NCBI RefSeq assembly: GCF_003182255.1
Contig: NZ_QGTQ01000002.1
Location: forward strand, 420,767 to 484,766
DNA from: Paenibacillus cellulosilyticus
GTDB lineage: Bacteria > Bacillota > Bacilli > Paenibacillales > Paenibacillaceae
Direction of reading: 5' to 3'
Length of the DNA stretch: 64,000 nucleotides
Part shown: positions 25,883-36,411 of the stretch, piece by piece
Layout: the number at the start of each line of letters is the position of its first letter
Position numbering within the stretch: position 1 is the stretch's first letter
The notes under the pieces: generated by a model
The model's database searches: none
What the model was told of the DNA's origin: nothing
What the model saw: only the letters and a program-made list of their open reading frames with translations
Made by a program: the position numbers and the translations under genes

Positions 25883-28321
25883 CTATATATATTCCGCTGT
25901 TCGCACCGCATCATTCAAACAAGTTGGCACTAGCACTTCATCTGCCTGCAGACCTTCAATTCGAATCGTCCTCGCCTCTCCGGCACGGAGGTCGAAATAA
26001 TTATCCGACAGCTTCGCTGCAAGATTCGGCAAGCATACATCCTTCGCGAATACATCGCTTGAGATCGTTACGATGATCGCACCGTTCTCTTCACGCTGCT
26101 CCATTCGCAGGTTAGCAGGCTTCAGCTCGAGCTGATAAGGCTTGCCGATCAAATACGAGTTGTCCGCCAGCACCTGACCATCCTGCAGCAATCGAACGAA
26201 GACAACTATACGTGCAGGATCATGATCACCTAGCTGCACGGTACCGATGCGAGTAGACCGATACCCGGAACCATTCGCTTCCAGCTTATCAGTACGGACG
26301 GTCTGCTGGTCCACAATATCATAGAAAGAGACTTCGATTTCACCTCGGAAGTCCCCCTTCTCATGAACGAGGAACAAGCCCGCTTGCTCTTCGCCTTGAA
26401 CAACACGCAGCAGCGCGTTTGGCGTCTGGAACGTCCGCTTCATATAATAGTAGGACGGCTTCTTCACCTTATCATAGTCGACGATGGACCAGCTGATCGA
26501 CGGCCACAGATCGCTCCACTGCCAGATCAGCGCCCCAGACGTATCCGGCATGCGCGCAATCCAATGCTCAACGCCAAGACGCAGTGCATTCGCCTGCATA
26601 AGCTGATTGACGTAGACAAAATCCCGCTTGTTCGCTGGAAGCCTGTAATCGCCAACCGTGTAATAAAGCAAGCGCTGCGTGCCGTTCGGCGCTTTCTGAA
26701 TCGCTTGGAACTTCGCATGGCGCAGATCGGCTTCTCGATCTACTTGATCAAGCACCCGAACGGACGGATAAGACTGCATGCCGAACTCAGACAAGAACCG
26801 ACCGTTAATGGTCTGATAGTTCTCATAAGGGGCGACATGACCCCATACCTGCCAGTAATGCTGATCGCCATAATCGTTGTCATTGTGGCCTTCGTCTACC
26901 GAATAGGAGAATGGACTCGTCGGCCAATATGGACGCATTTTGTCACGCGCACATTCCTCGTCCAGCACCTCGAAGTACAGCTTCTCGCCGTAACCGTTCT
27001 TGCGCTTCTTGCGGCTGTTCTCGACGAAATGCTGATTCTCGTTATTCCCGCACCAAAGCACGATACTCGGATGTTGGTTGTACGTATCGATGACGTAACG
27101 TGCTTCCTTGCGAACAAGCTCGCAGAACGCATCGTCGTCTGGGTAGTCGCCGCAGGCGAACATGAAGTCCTGCCATACCATCACGCCACGGCGGTCACAC
27201 TCCGCATAGAAATCTGGATTCTCGTAATAACCGCCGCCCCAGATGCGGATCATGTTCATGTTCGCTTCCACGATCCCGTCAATCTCAGCAGCGTAATCCG
27301 CCCGTGTATCGAGACCTGGATAGAGCGTCAGCGGAATCCAGTTTACGCCTTTACACAACATTGGAATGCCATTTACTTCAATAATAAACTTGCGGCCCTG
27401 CTTATCGTACGGCTGCTTCAGCTCGACCTCACGCAAACCGATCTCACGCGACAATGCAGCCGTCTTGCAATCCGCCGTGACCGCTGCCATCAGCGTGTAC
27501 ATCGCCTGATCGCCGTATCCGATTGGGTACCATCGCTTCGGCTTATTCATGATGAGCGACAACGTTGTCTCTGTACCGTCTTTCGAGATCTCGACAGCGT
27601 TCTCGCAAGTCTCTGCCACCAGCGCATCACCGTCGTACAGCTGACAGAGGATATTCGCGATACGGCTGTCGGCACCAATAGCTGAAGCCGCGACCGTTAC
27701 GTTCAGAATCGCCCGCTCGTCGCTAATATGCGTCAAATTGTACGTCAGCTTATCCGCACTGCAGCGCTCCAACACTTCGATATACACCGGTTTATGAATG
27801 CCAACCGTTACGAGGCGCGGCCCCCAATCCCAGCCATAACCATATTGCGCTTTGCGCCCAAACAATCTCGCAGGAATACCATTCCACAGCAGCAGCGGAT
27901 CTCCGAATTCACGTTCCTTCTCTTGGAGAAACCGTGTAGGCGATGCAATGCGTATAACCATCTCATTATGCAGCCGAGCAGCACCGCTTATATCAAATCG
28001 ATGAGCGATGAACATATTATCGGTCTGCCCAATCGTTTGACCGTTGAGGAGAATTTCCGCATATGTATCGACGCCTTCCAATACAAGCGCCAGCCCATCC
28101 GCTCTAAGCTGATCTTCAGACAGTTCGAATGATCGGCTATACGTCCAATCATCGTGCTCGACCCATTCCACAACAGGCTCAAACAGCGTTTGCTGCTCGT
28201 TCGGAAGCAGTCCTGCATTCATCAAATCTTTCTGCACAAATCCGGGAACCTGGGCAGCATATTGCTCGCCTGTTCGTTCATTGTTCAGCTGCCACTCGCC
28301 GTTAAGTGCTATCTTATCCAT
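25883..28321 (-). CDS. GH2 beta-mannosidase
   Basis: An 812-residue glycoside hydrolase family 2 enzyme with the beta-mannosidase layout: N-terminal jelly-roll (about 1-180, with GYGWDWGPRLVTVGI), immunoglobulin-like domain, and TIM barrel. Acid/base Glu428 lies in WCGNNENQ and nucleophile Glu512 in FLSEFGMQSYP. No signal peptide is present, so it acts in the cytoplasm on imported oligosaccharides, releasing beta-linked mannose. The frame can start at GTG 28333, but GAGGGTGAGG fits ATG 28321 best. It is the last gene of the glycan locus, after the SGNH and GH5-like genes. Confidence 0.92.
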   Translation of the reverse strand: MDKIALNGEWQLNNERTGEQYAAQVPGFVQKDLMNAGLLPNEQQTLFEPVVEWVEHDDWTYSRSFELSEDQLRADGLALVLEGVDTYAEILLNGQTIGQTDNMFIAHRFDISGAARLHNEMVIRIASPTRFLQEKEREFGDPLLLWNGIPARLFGRKAQYGYGWDWGPRLVTVGIHKPVYIEVLERCSADKLTYNLTHISDERAILNVTVAASAIGADSRIANILCQLYDGDALVAETCENAVEISKDGTETTLSLIMNKPKRWYPIGYGDQAMYTLMAAVTADCKTAALSREIGLREVELKQPYDKQGRKFIIEVNGIPMLCKGVNWIPLTLYPGLDTRADYAAEIDGIVEANMNMIRIWGGGYYENPDFYAECDRRGVMVWQDFMFACGDYPDDDAFCELVRKEARYVIDTYNQHPSIVLWCGNNENQHFVENSRKKRKNGYGEKLYFEVLDEECARDKMRPYWPTSPFSYSVDEGHNDNDYGDQHYWQVWGHVAPYENYQTINGRFLSEFGMQSYPSVRVLDQVDREADLRHAKFQAIQKAPNGTQRLLYYTVGDYRLPANKRDFVYVNQLMQANALRLGVEHWIARMPDTSGALIWQWSDLWPSISWSIVDYDKVKKPSYYYMKRTFQTPNALLRVVQGEEQAGLFLVHEKGDFRGEIEVSFYDIVDQQTVRTDKLEANGSGYRSTRIGTVQLGDHDPARIVVFVRLLQDGQVLADNSYLIGKPYQLELKPANLRMEQREENGAIIVTISSDVFAKDVCLPNLAAKLSDNYFDLRAGEARTIRIEGLQADEVLVPTCLNDAVRTAEYI

Positions 28322-28407
28322 GGTCATCCTCACCCTCGTTACATGTATGGTTCTCTATGAACCTCTATTTATGATCATCTGCTGCATAGATGTGAAGCCA
28401 TCTGCCA

Positions 28408-29505
28408 TTACGGGATGATCCCGATAATCGCGAGACGCAGATTTGTGCCTTTGTTATTCGTGCCGCTTCCTAGAAACGTCTCCAACTCAAGCTGATGTTC
28501 GCCTACGGTCAACTCATCGCTGATCGTTAGGAGACGGAGCCAACCATCATTGCCATTCCAATCTGGCCGTTCCAGCTCGTACACGCGCCATTCGCCGCCA
28601 TCGAGCCGATAACGGATTTCAGCCGTTGCCTTGCCGAAATCGATAGCGAGCGCAATACCGCGGCCTTCGAACGGAATCGTCAGCCGCGCACCCGGCGCTG
28701 TCGTGTCGAGTACGCGATCGACCCACTCATAATACGGCCAGCGGCGAATCGTCCACGGACCTTCCGTTAGCGCAGCGGTCAGCGGCATGGTTACCGCATT
28801 CCCCCAATGCAGCGAGTTTATCGGTTCGATGAGTGTACGCGCTGCTCTCGATTCCGTTAACACCTTATCAGCCGCTAGCTCTTGTTTCAAGTAGCGGATA
28901 ACACTTTCTCCGTAGGCTAGACTTCCTCGATTGGTAGGATGCAGATTATCCGGCAGCCACTCTTCCCAGCGCATAAGCCCCCGCTGTACTTGTCGCATCG
29001 CGTACAATCCCATCCACACCGAGCCGATCGAATAATGCTCAGCCAGTGCCTCCAGCTCGGCAACCGATGATGGCTGCTCGCCAGCCATCATCGGTTCGTA
29101 CATATCTTGGGAGAAGGTATGCGCAAGCACTACGTCGCGCTCTCCATCCGCCAGCAATTGGCGCAGCAGCCCTTCGCGCGTCCGCGTTCTTCGCTCCGTC
29201 GGAACGTCATTATCGTTAACGGCATAATCGACGAATACGATATGACAGCCTCGGTCGATCAAATCCCGCTTCGCACGAAACACGGCGAGATCACTGCCCG
29301 TCGCCCCAATCGCAGCATTCTCGACAACAATCCGTACACCTGGATAGGTGTCGACGAACCATGCAATGACCGGCTCCGGCCAATTATGTCTAGGACGAGC
29401 ATCCGTAATCGAGCCCCCGATAAAGCCAAGCGTCAATTCACCTTCCGCGATCGCCCGCTTCGTATTGGCCAGATTGCCTCGATGATTCCATACTTGCAGC
29501 TCCAT
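28408..29505 (-). CDS. SGNH/GDSL-family carbohydrate esterase
   Basis: A 365-residue protein with an N-terminal SGNH hydrolase domain and a C-terminal beta-rich domain (about 225-365). The catalytic serine is Ser32 (GFIGGSIT), the oxyanion Gly and Asn are in ATGSDLAVF and DYAVNDND, and Asp186/His189 are in DNLHPTNRG. Such enzymes remove acetyl groups from glycans; acetylated mannan is the likely substrate in this context. No signal peptide is seen, so it acts inside the cell. GAGG lies 8 bases before ATG 29505; a GTG at 29514 is less likely. Confidence 0.86.
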   Translation of the reverse strand: MELQVWNHRGNLANTKRAIAEGELTLGFIGGSITDARPRHNWPEPVIAWFVDTYPGVRIVVENAAIGATGSDLAVFRAKRDLIDRGCHIVFVDYAVNDNDVPTERRTRTREGLLRQLLADGERDVVLAHTFSQDMYEPMMAGEQPSSVAELEALAEHYSIGSVWMGLYAMRQVQRGLMRWEEWLPDNLHPTNRGSLAYGESVIRYLKQELAADKVLTESRAARTLIEPINSLHWGNAVTMPLTAALTEGPWTIRRWPYYEWVDRVLDTTAPGARLTIPFEGRGIALAIDFGKATAEIRYRLDGGEWRVYELERPDWNGNDGWLRLLTISDELTVGEHQLELETFLGSGTNNKGTNLRLAIIGIIP

Positions 29506-29558
29506 ACCCGTCACCTCAATTACTTAAATCCGAATATGCTTCGCGAGTTACTTCGTGA

Positions 29559-31820
29559 TCATTGGTCGAATATCCGGAACGCAACGTCGCTTCGCTCCGT
29601 TGCCGGCGCAGTCAGCGGCAAGCTGCCTGTTGCGTCAGGCTGTACCTGCTCTTCCTTCAGCACATCCCCGGTCCATGCGTCGATCCACTGCACATTGGCA
29701 GCCTTTGATCCCCATTCCGGAATCGACACTGTATGGCCGCCAACACTGCCTTCGGCAGCAATCTGCCAGCCATATGACAGCTGTTCGCCCTTCATGAGCC
29801 ACGCGCTGCTTTCTGCCTTCATGATCGTCTTCGGCTGCTTCGTCGTCAACTTCGGATGGCGCACACTAATCGTGACTGGTTCTGCTTCCTTCGGCGTCTG
29901 CTGGGCGTATACTTTGACTCCCCAACGGACAATCGTATCCAGCGCATCCTCTGGAATCGTCGCGTCCCGCCAGTAGTGCTCTGGCACATCCTTCAACGGG
30001 ACTGTAATCGTCGTCCATTCGCCGGCTTTCAGCTTCACGGACTGGGCATCATCTGCTTCCGTCCATTGGCCCGTCGGATGAAGCACCGCCTTCGCCAGCA
30101 GGCCGTCCGCACCTGCACCTTCCGCCTTCACCTCGAAGACAAAAGCATCGTAGCCTCTCCAATCCGACAACCCGCCGGAATTGTCATAATAGCCTTGCGA
30201 GAACTCGCCCGTTGCGAACCGCATCGGTACGCTTACGACTCTATCATCGCCGGTACCTGTTACTTCAGCTGCGTATACAACACCTTGCGCATCCTTGTTA
30301 GCAGGCGCCCAGTCCGGCACGGACCAACTGCTCTTGTCCTCGCCTTCACCGATCAGCGGAATGCTCGATGGCAGCGGCACCTCAACGCTAGGCGCATTCG
30401 CCTTCACAGGCTTCCGCTGTTCATTGAAGTCAATCGGATGAACGAATTGCGACAACACCTTCATTTGTCCGAACATCGGCTCGTCAACCTTCTCGATGTC
30501 CCACCAGACCGGCGATGAAGCAAGCCCGTTCGCCAATGCCACCCAGATCGCATTGTGATAAGCATTCACATCCGCTACGTTACCTGTTTCGCCAATGATA
30601 AGCGGCTTCTCATAGGAAGCCCAACGCTTCTGAATATCTTCGGCAAAAGCATCATGTCCGATATCATAATAGTTCTCACGGTCCGATACATCAACGGTCT
30701 GATACGCGTGATCCCAGTAATCCTCTTTATTACCCGCCATCGACGCGCTCGTCGGCCTGTGATAAGGGTCGTTCTTAGCAAAATAATCGTGAATCTTCGT
30801 CAGCCATTCATTCGCCTTCGCCTGATCCCCCAGCTGCCAGCCGTCCGTCCCGTTCACCTCGACGACGAGATCCCATACGCCCAGCGAGCGGCTGTAGCCC
30901 CAGCGTGCAATCATATAGCGGTACAGCTTCTCTTGATACGCCCATGCAGCATCGCTGGCATAGAAGTCCTTGGCTTCGCCAAGCGCCGAATAAGCGTTTT
31001 TCGTCCAAGTCGCTGGCCAGTTAATCTTATCCGCGAGCGAATCATGCGGCCATACGACGAAATTCATGATCAGATCGCGCTTCTCGAAGCTGTCGAGCAG
31101 CTCGTCGACCCGCTTTCCTTTGGCCACATCATATCGTCCAATTCCACTCGTAACCGACTCCAGCTGTTCATTGCCGCCGCCGCTGCCCGAATTGTCATAG
31201 TTGCCATTCCAATAGGTGATATAGTTAACGCCGTTGTTCACGAGAACATCCAGCATCGTTTCATTAATCCCCCACGGATAAGCAACCCCTACACCAAAAA
31301 ACGACGTGCCGTCGTTGTACTGCAGAAATCGTTTGTTCGTCTTCGACACTTCAATCCAGCCATGATGATCAGACGCTGTAACAGCGAACTTACCGCCATC
31401 TAAAGTGGACGATCCAGCGCTGTCCTTCAATGAAATATTGTAGCTCCAGTCTCCCGTCTCGCTTGGCGAGAAACGAATGCGCCAGTCGCTTCCATCATAA
31501 AAGCCGTTAATCGGCCATTCAGCTCCCGTAGGCGATTGGAATGTCGCGCTCAAATCAACCTCGGCTGGATCATATGGATTGCTATACGTCTCGCTCAAGT
31601 GAACGAGCAGCTCGAATTTGTCATATCGGCCTACCTGCTCAGTATTAGGAACTACGTCTACAATTCCGACTTTCTCTTCATTCGTCTGCTGCAAAGTCGC
31701 ACTCTCCTCCTTGCCCTTGTCGCGATCGCGCAGCAGCATAATGCCTGTAACTGCGGCAATCACGACAACGACGGTTATGATGGTAACGGGAATAGCAGCA
31801 AGCTTAACGTTACGCTTCAT
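29559..31820 (-). CDS. Membrane-anchored DUF5060/GH5-like glycoside hydrolase
   Basis: A 753-residue extracellular protein with one N-terminal membrane helix (about 8-30, probably an uncleaved anchor), a DUF5060 beta-sandwich (about 50-140), a TIM barrel of the GH5-like clan (about 150-480), and a C-terminal CBM-like beta domain (about 500-680). The catalytic pair appears to be Glu321 in VVEVNGTDGW and Glu411 in LIIGETGN. DUF5060 proteins are usually glycan hydrolases; the neighbouring beta-mannosidase suggests it cuts mannan or a manno-oligosaccharide at the cell surface. It follows the permease gene by 39 bases. Confidence 0.85.
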   Translation of the reverse strand: MKRNVKLAAIPVTIITVVVVIAAVTGIMLLRDRDKGKEESATLQQTNEEKVGIVDVVPNTEQVGRYDKFELLVHLSETYSNPYDPAEVDLSATFQSPTGAEWPINGFYDGSDWRIRFSPSETGDWSYNISLKDSAGSSTLDGGKFAVTASDHHGWIEVSKTNKRFLQYNDGTSFFGVGVAYPWGINETMLDVLVNNGVNYITYWNGNYDNSGSGGGNEQLESVTSGIGRYDVAKGKRVDELLDSFEKRDLIMNFVVWPHDSLADKINWPATWTKNAYSALGEAKDFYASDAAWAYQEKLYRYMIARWGYSRSLGVWDLVVEVNGTDGWQLGDQAKANEWLTKIHDYFAKNDPYHRPTSASMAGNKEDYWDHAYQTVDVSDRENYYDIGHDAFAEDIQKRWASYEKPLIIGETGNVADVNAYHNAIWVALANGLASSPVWWDIEKVDEPMFGQMKVLSQFVHPIDFNEQRKPVKANAPSVEVPLPSSIPLIGEGEDKSSWSVPDWAPANKDAQGVVYAAEVTGTGDDRVVSVPMRFATGEFSQGYYDNSGGLSDWRGYDAFVFEVKAEGAGADGLLAKAVLHPTGQWTEADDAQSVKLKAGEWTTITVPLKDVPEHYWRDATIPEDALDTIVRWGVKVYAQQTPKEAEPVTISVRHPKLTTKQPKTIMKAESSAWLMKGEQLSYGWQIAAEGSVGGHTVSIPEWGSKAANVQWIDAWTGDVLKEEQVQPDATGSLPLTAPATERSDVAFRIFDQ

Positions 31821-31859
31821 CTCGAACTCTCGCTCCTCTTCTGCCCGGGGCCAATTCCA

Positions 31860-32888
31860 TTAGCCAACTACACCTGTACGCTCTACGCTCTCTACGAAAT
31901 ACCGCTGGACGAACAGATACATGACAATGAGTGGAGAGATTGCAACAAGCAAACCAGTATCAACAATCATGGCAACATAGTTCGGATCCGGCTTCGCGTT
32001 AGGGTCAGCGCCACCATAGATGACAGTCGAAATATATACCCCTGCGTTGCCCGGGAGCGAAGCAATCTGCGACGGCATCAAATGCATGTCGCTCATGAAC
32101 ATCGAGTTGTAGAACGTATCGTTATACTGCCAGACGAAGGCGAACAACATAACCGTAATCAGCGGCGGAACCGCATTCGGCAGCATGATACGGAAAAACG
32201 TCGCAATGCCTCCCGCCCCATCGATCAGTGCAGCCTCTTCGATCTCCGCCGGCATGCCACGGAAAAACTGACGGAAAATATAAATATACAGCCCCGCCTT
32301 AAGCCCGTTAGCCGTCACTGACAGAATCGTAGACGGCCAGTACGAGTTCATCAGGTTGATGCCATCCTTACCGGTAAATAGCGTCACCAGGTTCAGAAAA
32401 TCAAAGCTCCGAAAGTGGAGATACGTCGGTACCATAAGCGTCTCTGCCGGAACAAGAATCGTCAGTACGACGAGTCCGAACAATAGGTTGCGCCCTGGGA
32501 ACGAGAACCTCGCGAAGCCATATCCTGCCAGAGCACAGGATGCGGTAGACAGAATCATCATCGCAACGACGAACAGCAGCGTTTGCCCGAGTGTCGGGAA
32601 GAACTTCAATACTTTAACCGCAATTTCAACATTACTGAACGTAAAGTGCTTCGGAACGATAAAGATCGTCGGGTCAAATATATCGTCTCTCGACTTAAAC
32701 GCTACTGATAATTTCAACAAAAGCGGATAGACGATAATGAACGAAATACCGATGATGAGCACATACCGGAATATCGACCACACCAGCTCCCCGGCCCTCG
32801 TCCGAACCCGATGGGCTTGACTGCTGTGCAGCAATGTGTCGGAACTTAACCCATCCTTGAGCTGAGTAATTCGCTTAGCCAGCTGCAT
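31860..32888 (-). CDS. Carbohydrate ABC transporter permease (MalG type), second pair
   Basis: A 342-residue CUT1-family inner permease with six membrane helices and the ATPase-contact loop EEAALIDGAGGIATFFRIMLP (motif EAA...G). The N-terminus has about 40 extra cytoplasmic residues. It pairs with the permease at 32918-33820, 29 bases upstream. No ATPase gene is in the locus, so a shared MsmX-type ATPase is expected. Confidence 0.93.
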   Translation of the reverse strand: MQLAKRITQLKDGLSSDTLLHSSQAHRVRTRAGELVWSIFRYVLIIGISFIIVYPLLLKLSVAFKSRDDIFDPTIFIVPKHFTFSNVEIAVKVLKFFPTLGQTLLFVVAMMILSTASCALAGYGFARFSFPGRNLLFGLVVLTILVPAETLMVPTYLHFRSFDFLNLVTLFTGKDGINLMNSYWPSTILSVTANGLKAGLYIYIFRQFFRGMPAEIEEAALIDGAGGIATFFRIMLPNAVPPLITVMLFAFVWQYNDTFYNSMFMSDMHLMPSQIASLPGNAGVYISTVIYGGADPNAKPDPNYVAMIVDTGLLVAISPLIVMYLFVQRYFVESVERTGVVG

Positions 32889-32917
32889 AAATCACGCCTC
32901 CTTCGAAGCTGATCGCG

Positions 32918-33820
32918 TTAATTGTAATAGAACACTTTCTTGGAAATGAGGTAGCCGATAACAAAGAGCAGCAATGCCGCTACGAGCGTATACAGCCAAG
33001 ACATCGCGGCGCTCAGGCCGAAGTTCTGCGATGTGAAAGCCGTCTTGACGATCGTCCTCGTCACCGTACTGTCAGTGAACGAATCGATAATGGTATAGAT
33101 GACGTTCGTTAAGATGAGCGGGCTGACCATCGGGAACGTAATTTTCCAGAACGTCTCGTAGGAAGTCGCCCCTTCGATCTTCGCAACCTCATACATCGAA
33201 CCTGGTATCGACTGCAGCGCTGCTAGGAAAATCAATATTTGTACGCCGCTCGCCGTAATAATCTCGTAAATCCGGTCAACTGCGTTGATTAGATAGTCAA
33301 CAGCCCACATGGGTGCGCCACCTTCAAGCAGAGTATCGACGAGCGGCAGTGTATTGAACATTGCCGATGCGCCTTCCATCTGCTCCGCCGTCGTCGAATC
33401 GCCGATCAGACTAATAAGTCCTTGCGCTTCCGCTGCCGCTACTGCGCCGGATGCCAGAATAACCGGCAGAAAGAACATCGCACGTGCCAGTGCACGGCCT
33501 CTGAATTTCTGATTCAGCAGCGTTGCGCAGAACAAGCTGAAGAACAGAATAAGCGGTACGTTGACAAGCATATTAATGACCGATTCCGTCAATTGACGAT
33601 TGAAATTCGCATCCACAAACAGCGCGTTGTTGAAATTGCCCCAGCCGACGCTTTTCAGCGTGAACCCGCCAGGTACAAGCTCAAGCTTCGTGAAGCTGAA
33701 TTTGATCGATTGAATTAACGGAACTGCAAACAAGAATATAAATCCGATCAGCCAAGGCGACACGAAGGCGAAGCCGAGGATTGATCTTCGCCTCTTCAAC
33801 GTCATTGGAGGCATCTTCAT
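32918..33820 (-). CDS. Carbohydrate ABC transporter permease (MalF type), second pair
   Basis: A 300-residue CUT1-family permease with six helices and the EAA-type loop EVAKIEGATSYETFWKITFP. Its start overlaps the end of the DUF5696 gene by 4 bases, implying coupled translation and a functional link. The outside loop between helices three and four (about 125-200) is long. It likely forms the channel with the MalG-type partner downstream. Confidence 0.93.
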   Translation of the reverse strand: MKMPPMTLKRRRSILGFAFVSPWLIGFIFLFAVPLIQSIKFSFTKLELVPGGFTLKSVGWGNFNNALFVDANFNRQLTESVINMLVNVPLILFFSLFCATLLNQKFRGRALARAMFFLPVILASGAVAAAEAQGLISLIGDSTTAEQMEGASAMFNTLPLVDTLLEGGAPMWAVDYLINAVDRIYEIITASGVQILIFLAALQSIPGSMYEVAKIEGATSYETFWKITFPMVSPLILTNVIYTIIDSFTDSTVTRTIVKTAFTSQNFGLSAAMSWLYTLVAALLLFVIGYLISKKVFYYN

Positions 33821-36390
33821 GCGCCTTCACCGCCTATTACATATTGGTTGGAGTCGATCGAAACACCGTCTACCGTTACGGCAGTATCATTATAGTTCAC
33901 CGTAATCGTCGTACCGTTTCCGAATGTCGACCGATAGACACCTTCCTGGAGCTTCTCATGGTTCGTCATCGGCACGGAACGCAGTGGAGCAAGCACCTGA
34001 TCCGCCTTCTTGTACAGGTCAGCGGCTTGATCCAGCCAGTCGGTATACTGCGTCGCGTACCAATAATCAAACTTCGTAAATTTGAATTCCGTCGAAGACT
34101 CATAGGTCCATACGAATCTTGGCGATGCGCCATATTCTAACAGCTTGAGCAGCTGTTTCGATGGATCCTGCTCCGTCGATTGATTGATTGGCTCCCCCGT
34201 ATAATCCGCATAACCGTGCATAACGAGCTCATAGAATGGTACGCTCTCATCCGTGATGTTGAAGCCGCTGGATGACATTGGCGCATCAATGATATGAGAG
34301 GCATACGGCAAGGAGTAGCTGTTGCCGCCATCCACCATTAGATCGGCATATTCCGAATGCAGCGAGTTGAAACCGTCTGCAGCGATCGACTTGGCCGTCT
34401 GGCGATTCACCACTCGACTGGCGCGATAATCGCCGTTCAGTTCTTCGCCCAAATCGCGCAGCGACAGGGAGCTCAGTCCCAGCTTGCTATAACGCGACGA
34501 GAAACGATCGATAAAGGCCGGAAGCTTCGATGGTGACAGCAGGTAGAACAGTCCTAAATCGCTATCCATCCGATTCAAAGCGCGATTAATCGGCGCCTGC
34601 AGCGCAACTTCCCTTGTCGTAAACCGAGCTGCGTCTGAGGATGGCGCAAAGCCTAATGTATCCTCGTACACGTGCAGGAATGCCGTATCCGGATACAGCG
34701 CACCTCCGCTGTTCTTCAGCTTATCGGCAAGCTTCTTGAAGCCAGACGTTCCTCCCAGCTTGCCAAGCGGCTTCGCAGCTGAAGGCTCATGATAAACACC
34801 GCCTGCCGACCATCCGAGCATTCGCATTCGGATATTATCGATTCCTTGCTCGTTCATTTCATCCGCCATCATGCCAGCCTGCTTGAACGTCGTTACGGCG
34901 TTTAATGCTTCATATGGAACGCCCAACACCGATTTTGTTTTTGTCGTTGCGCCAATAACGTCAACATAGAACGGCAGCTTATTCTCGCTTGCTGCGAGCG
35001 GCTGTAAGCCCGCTCCATCTGCCAGCGTGCTGCGATATTCGGCGGCGATACCCGCGTAATTCGCCTTTGCTCCATTCAGAAATCCGTAAGACACTTCGAT
35101 ATCACCGGCATACAACGATTTTGTCAGAATCGGAATTTCACTCTCTTTGCCGCCGGAGTACATGAAGAGACTGTCTTCGGCTCTTACTTGGAAGCTTGCA
35201 TAAGCATGATTGTACGAATTCGTCTTGCCAGAAATATCAGCGTTAATGCTCGCAAGAGCCTCGCCCTTATCGATAACGCCATACCAAGCCGTATCACCCG
35301 ATTTCATACCGAATACCGGCATTCTGGCACTCTCGCTCACCTGTGACCGCCGCGTCGAATTGTCCGTATGGTCTTGACCATAGACGACCTGCGAGTAATG
35401 ATCATCATTGATCTTGCCGTTATTGAAATAAATGAGGCTTCCCGAGCCATCTGGTACAAGGATATATCCTTGCTCCGATGTGCCGGCTGCGCCGAAGAAA
35501 TTCATCAGTTCGATCGTACGTAAAGTGAAGCCCTTCGTCTCTTCAATCGAACCAACCGGAATGCGGACGGATAACTTGCCATCGTTCAGACGATATTCGA
35601 GCGGTATGACGAATTTCGCCTTTGCACTGCCTGCATTGCCGCCGTCTGCACCGTTCTCGGCATTATCAGCAGCCAGATCTTCTTCCGTGTAGCCGGCCTT
35701 TGCGAACGCATCGACCATTTTCTTAAGGACGAGATCCTTCTTCACTTGCTCCTCGATTAACTCCATCACATCCGGGTTCGACTTCGAAGAATAATAGCGC
35801 AGCGATACATATTTCGCAGTCGCTTCATCTAGTTTATCGAGCACCTTCTCCTGCAGACGGGTTTTACTGATCAGCTTAGGCAGAGCAGCAACCCCTTTGG
35901 AGCTGTCGCCCAGTGTGTAGACGACACGAACGCCATTCTTGATCGACTCTACCGTAAACTGCTTCTTCTCCACGCTGTCCACGTAGCTGCCGAACGTTAC
36001 TTCATTCATTACCTTATCGCGGAACGTCAGCATGAACTGTGAATTCATCGTTCCTTTCTCGAACGGCTGAGCGATGCTGTCATCATTGGCCCCAGTAGGA
36101 TTGGAGTACCACACTTGCCCGCTCTTCAGCTGCTTGATTGCAATTTGGGCATTGTCTGGATTGAAATATAAGCCAAGCTCATCATCCTGTGCGGCCAGCG
36201 ACATGCCAGGCACGCCGCCTGTCGAATCCTTCAATGGCTTATATTCGCTGCCTGCCTCAGTTGCTGCAGCATCTACAGTAGCTATAGCCGCAGTTACAGG
36301 CGCTCCTCGGTTAAGCAGCTTGTAGCCTCCCCAACACAGCCCGATTAGTACGAGGACAACAAGCAGTGAATAGATCGTTTTTTTACGCAT
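33817..36390 (-). CDS. DUF5696 extracellular protein, function unknown
   Basis: An 857-residue protein with an N-terminal membrane helix (about 8-25) and a large outside part, matching DUF5696. The first half (about 50-430) is beta-rich and the second half (about 450-780) looks like a barrel, with conserved acidic clusters such as LRDLGEELNGDY (Asp646, Glu649, Glu650) and DLMVDGGNSYSLPY. I suggest a glycosidase-like fold, but this is inference from appearance, not a match. It is translationally coupled to the permease that follows and co-occurs with NHL and Yip1 genes upstream, so a role in surface capture or cutting of the imported glycan is likely. Confidence 0.85.
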   Translation of the reverse strand: MRKKTIYSLLVVLVLIGLCWGGYKLLNRGAPVTAAIATVDAAATEAGSEYKPLKDSTGGVPGMSLAAQDDELGLYFNPDNAQIAIKQLKSGQVWYSNPTGANDDSIAQPFEKGTMNSQFMLTFRDKVMNEVTFGSYVDSVEKKQFTVESIKNGVRVVYTLGDSSKGVAALPKLISKTRLQEKVLDKLDEATAKYVSLRYYSSKSNPDVMELIEEQVKKDLVLKKMVDAFAKAGYTEEDLAADNAENGADGGNAGSAKAKFVIPLEYRLNDGKLSVRIPVGSIEETKGFTLRTIELMNFFGAAGTSEQGYILVPDGSGSLIYFNNGKINDDHYSQVVYGQDHTDNSTRRSQVSESARMPVFGMKSGDTAWYGVIDKGEALASINADISGKTNSYNHAYASFQVRAEDSLFMYSGGKESEIPILTKSLYAGDIEVSYGFLNGAKANYAGIAAEYRSTLADGAGLQPLAASENKLPFYVDVIGATTKTKSVLGVPYEALNAVTTFKQAGMMADEMNEQGIDNIRMRMLGWSAGGVYHEPSAAKPLGKLGGTSGFKKLADKLKNSGGALYPDTAFLHVYEDTLGFAPSSDAARFTTREVALQAPINRALNRMDSDLGLFYLLSPSKLPAFIDRFSSRYSKLGLSSLSLRDLGEELNGDYRASRVVNRQTAKSIAADGFNSLHSEYADLMVDGGNSYSLPYASHIIDAPMSSSGFNITDESVPFYELVMHGYADYTGEPINQSTEQDPSKQLLKLLEYGASPRFVWTYESSTEFKFTKFDYWYATQYTDWLDQAADLYKKADQVLAPLRSVPMTNHEKLQEGVYRSTFGNGTTITVNYNDTAVTVDGVSIDSNQYVIGGEGA

Positions 36391-36411
36391 AACTGACTGT
36401 GCCGCCTCCTT

